Positions 62,273 through 64,000 of a stretch of 64,000 nucleotides of DNA are shown piece by piece. Each line of letters opens with the position of its first letter. Position 1 is the first letter of the stretch. The DNA is from Oscillospiraceae bacterium (GTDB lineage Bacteria; Bacillota; Clostridia; Oscillospirales; Ruminococcaceae), in the NCBI GenBank assembly GCA_017468365.1, contig JAFUIS010000021.1, forward strand, positions 51,715 through 115,714. The letters run 5' to 3'. The position numbers were made by a program, and so were the translations under genes. Under the pieces are notes generated by a model. That model saw only the letters and a program-made list of their open reading frames with translations, had not been told where the DNA came from and ran no database searches.

Positions 62273-62636
62273 AACATTTCAATATTCAGTTTTCGTGTGG
62301 ATAAACTTTCCACGACATTATTATACAAACAGCGACACCGATTGTCAAGATTTGCACAGGAAATGTTTGTCGGCTCAGCTGTATCTTTTTTATGAACAGG
62401 GGCGGCAGCACTTTTCGCTGTCGCCCCTTGATTGCCTTACAGCAGAGACGGGCACCCTTGTCAACGGCGGGCGAAGCCCGTTTATCTCGACCGTTGACAT
62501 GGGCGGTCGGCTCTGCTAAGCACTAACGAAACAGGGCGACCAACTATTACGGTTGATCGCCTTTGGCTTAGTCATTATTTAATTTTTTCGATTCCAAACA
62601 GAAATTATATCGTTCGACAAATCATTATTTTATCGA

Positions 62637-63302
62637 TTACTCCCAATCAAAATTTTCTTTTCCAGCACCGATTTCAAAATGGTATTTACCGATACCGAGG
62701 TCAATCCCTGAGAAGTGGCCTTCACCTGCGGTGATGGTTACTTTGCGCCCGTCACCCTTGACCATGTAAGGCTGCTTATTCAGTGCCGTAGGAGCATACA
62801 GAAGAGCATCGACTCCATCTACAAACCATTGAGGTGCAGTTCCATTATACTGGCTTATTTCCGCTGCGGTTTTGGATTTATGCTGTACCCCCTGGGTCTG
62901 ACCATAGCCGATGGCGATTACGCCATTGATGCGGACATCCTTGGTTTCCAGATGCTTCATGGCACCCTTACCGTTGAACATACCGCCAACCCACCAAGTA
63001 TTCAAGCCGAGGGTCTGGGAGTACAGACACAAATCAGCACCACAATATCCCAGTTTTTCATCCAGATCAGAACATTCCTTGCCTGCAAGGACGATATAAC
63101 TGTGGACAGTCTTGGTCAGCAGCATCTTTGCCATTCCACCAATACCATCAGAATTGCCTATAACCAGTTTCAAGTTCAGTCCGTGAGCGGCATTGTTTTC
63201 TGCGATTCTGGCATTCAGCAGTTCCACCAGATCGGCAGGAATGGGTTTATCCGTATATTTACGAACCATGTGTCTTTGTTTGATTGCTTCTTTGATTGTC
63301 AT
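62637..63302 (-). CDS. Nitroreductase-family protein
   Basis: 221 residues. FMN-binding nitroreductase layout: TIKEAIKQRHMVRKYTDKPIP at the start, GYCGADLCLYSQTLGLNTWWVGGMF in the middle, GVIAIGYGQTQG and a C-terminal HFEIGAGKENFDWE. Typical of the NfsA/FRase class using NAD(P)H and FMN; substrate unknown. Starts with ATGA overlap at the stop of the DUF2156 gene, so co-transcribed. Codon style is that of the mobile element. Confidence 0.88.
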   Translation of the reverse strand: MTIKEAIKQRHMVRKYTDKPIPADLVELLNARIAENNAAHGLNLKLVIGNSDGIGGMAKMLLTKTVHSYIVLAGKECSDLDEKLGYCGADLCLYSQTLGLNTWWVGGMFNGKGAMKHLETKDVRINGVIAIGYGQTQGVQHKSKTAAEISQYNGTAPQWFVDGVDALLYAPTALNKQPYMVKGDGRKVTITAGEGHFSGIDLGIGKYHFEIGAGKENFDWE

Positions 63303-64000
63303 TGTAACCTCCTATTTTTCCCTCGGGTGATAAATTCCCATTTGATCTTGAACAGTTCTCCTATAAGGAAAAACTTATACTTGGCATATAGAATTAAATC
63401 CACCGAACCAAGCATGGTGTTGCTGACCGTCATAGCAAGGTCGATCTTTGAAATTCTCCTGTGATATGAAATATACCTTGGCTCCCATACACTTGGGTCA
63501 AACTTCTTTTTGAACTGGTGTAACTTTTTGAAGTGGTAGCCGGCATCCATTTTCTGAAAGATGGCATTCAACAGCCTTTCCATAATGGTCATTCCGGTTT
63601 CTCCTGTGCCAATCCCTGCCAACGGCGCAAAGTTCAGACTGATTTCCTCAATGCCTTCTTCCCGTACTGCTCTGGCAACGGAAATGATTGCGTGTTCCAT
63701 ACTTCCGGTAGGCGCATCCATCTTTCGGTGCATCAGGTCTATGCAGAGCTTCCTTCCATGATTATAGGGCAGGAAGGAAAGAAATACCAGCATCGTTCCT
63801 TCTGCATCTCTGGTGATGAAAAATCGTCTGTCGTAGGGATGTTCAAAATCAATGCTTCCCACAGCAAAATTGATTTGCCGTTCCTTGTCCTCATACCACT
63901 TCCGGGACAACTCCATGATCTCCGTTTCCAATGCGAAATCACGCTTTTTCTGCGGACAGTATTCCTGCAAAGTAACACCACTTTTATCGCCTTTATTCAC
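63299..64000 (-). CDS. DUF2156 lysyl-phosphatidylglycerol synthase-like (MprF C-terminal domain), partial
   Basis: At least 233 residues; the frame is open at the window end, so its start lies outside. The sequence shows ALETEIMELSRKWYEDKE, FITRDAEGTMLVFLSFLPYNHGRKLCIDLMHRK, PTGSMEHAIISVARAVREEGIEEISLNFAPLAG and FKKKFDPSVWEPRYISYH, which match the DUF2156 GNAT-like domain of MprF/LysX. Such enzymes add lysine to phosphatidylglycerol, giving resistance to cationic peptides. Whether the upstream membrane flippase part exists cannot be seen. Coupled to the nitroreductase gene. Confidence 0.8.
   Translation of the reverse strand: MNKGDKSGVTLQEYCPQKKRDFALETEIMELSRKWYEDKERQINFAVGSIDFEHPYDRRFFITRDAEGTMLVFLSFLPYNHGRKLCIDLMHRKMDAPTGSMEHAIISVARAVREEGIEEISLNFAPLAGIGTGETGMTIMERLLNAIFQKMDAGYHFKKLHQFKKKFDPSVWEPRYISYHRRISKIDLAMTVSNTMLGSVDLILYAKYKFFLIGELFKIKWEFITRGKNRRLQ

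Noticed and set aside
62295-62519. Small plus-strand frame at the right part of the mobilizable element
   Set aside because: Lies over hairpins, no ribosome site, composition not protein-like.

Overview
The window looks like a chromosome segment of an endospore-forming clostridium, most likely of the Oscillospirales/Ruminococcaceae type. Support: spoIIP and spoIIID sporulation genes, a Firmicutes-type LexA with its operators, a NifU-like/GGGtGRT gene pair, PadR-DUF2812 and YhbD-bactofilin pairs, strong Shine-Dalgarno sites before almost every gene, sigma-A promoters with 17-nt spacers, and many Rho-independent terminators. The core genes share a codon style (Leu as CTT/CTC, few GTG codons) that makes imported genes visible. 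No rRNA operon and no CRISPR array were seen.

Layout. 0-9.3 kb: spoIIP, a lipoprotein, an M50 peptidase, a COG2509 flavoprotein, pepV, an M28 peptidase, a half-ABC exporter. 9.4-16.1 kb: complete phosphate regulon pstS-pstC-pstA-pstB-phoU-phoB-phoR on the minus strand, with a Pho box in front and a tRNA-fragment repeat behind. 16.1-18.6 kb: an integration scar holding an integrase tail, a foreign cation/proton antiporter, a histidine-kinase tail, repeated pieces of a tRNA 3' end, and the intact tRNA-Leu(CAG). 18.7-31 kb: binding lipoprotein, lexA with a possible small RNA, acetyltransferases, a Cys-rich protein, a G5/3D cell-wall protein, the PadR unit, ttcA, trmL and secA. 31-43 kb: Fe-S scaffold plus GGGtGRT protein, a large secreted repeat protein, a TrpXYZ-like ABC importer with two paralogous binding proteins, an iron alcohol dehydrogenase and YhbD-bactofilin. 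43-57.6 kb: pbp2-mreD-mreC-mreB, Rrf2 regulator, ispD-ispF, tmk with a small inserted cassette, a glycosyltransferase cluster, spoIIID, a choloylglycine-hydrolase-like enzyme, proC and adenosine deaminase. 57.6-64 kb: a mobilizable element (large serine recombinase, TnpW-like protein, relaxase, MobC, very structured oriT-like DNA) followed by a nitroreductase and an MprF-type DUF2156 gene cut by the window end.

How it fits together. Phosphate uptake and its two-component control form one run of genes. The mre/pbp2 genes form the elongation machinery, and the neighbouring ispD/ispF genes supply isoprenoid precursors. The most unusual items are: (1) a riboswitch-like leader with an aromatic-rich 40-codon ORF, mutually exclusive hairpins and a terminator before the second ABC binding protein; (2) a 582-bp single-gene cassette in the 3' end of tmk, bounded by 23-bp direct repeats; (3) a family of tRNA-Leu 3'-end plus terminator repeats, one of which supplies the last codons of phoR; and (4) two genes that appear to start at AUU or AUC.
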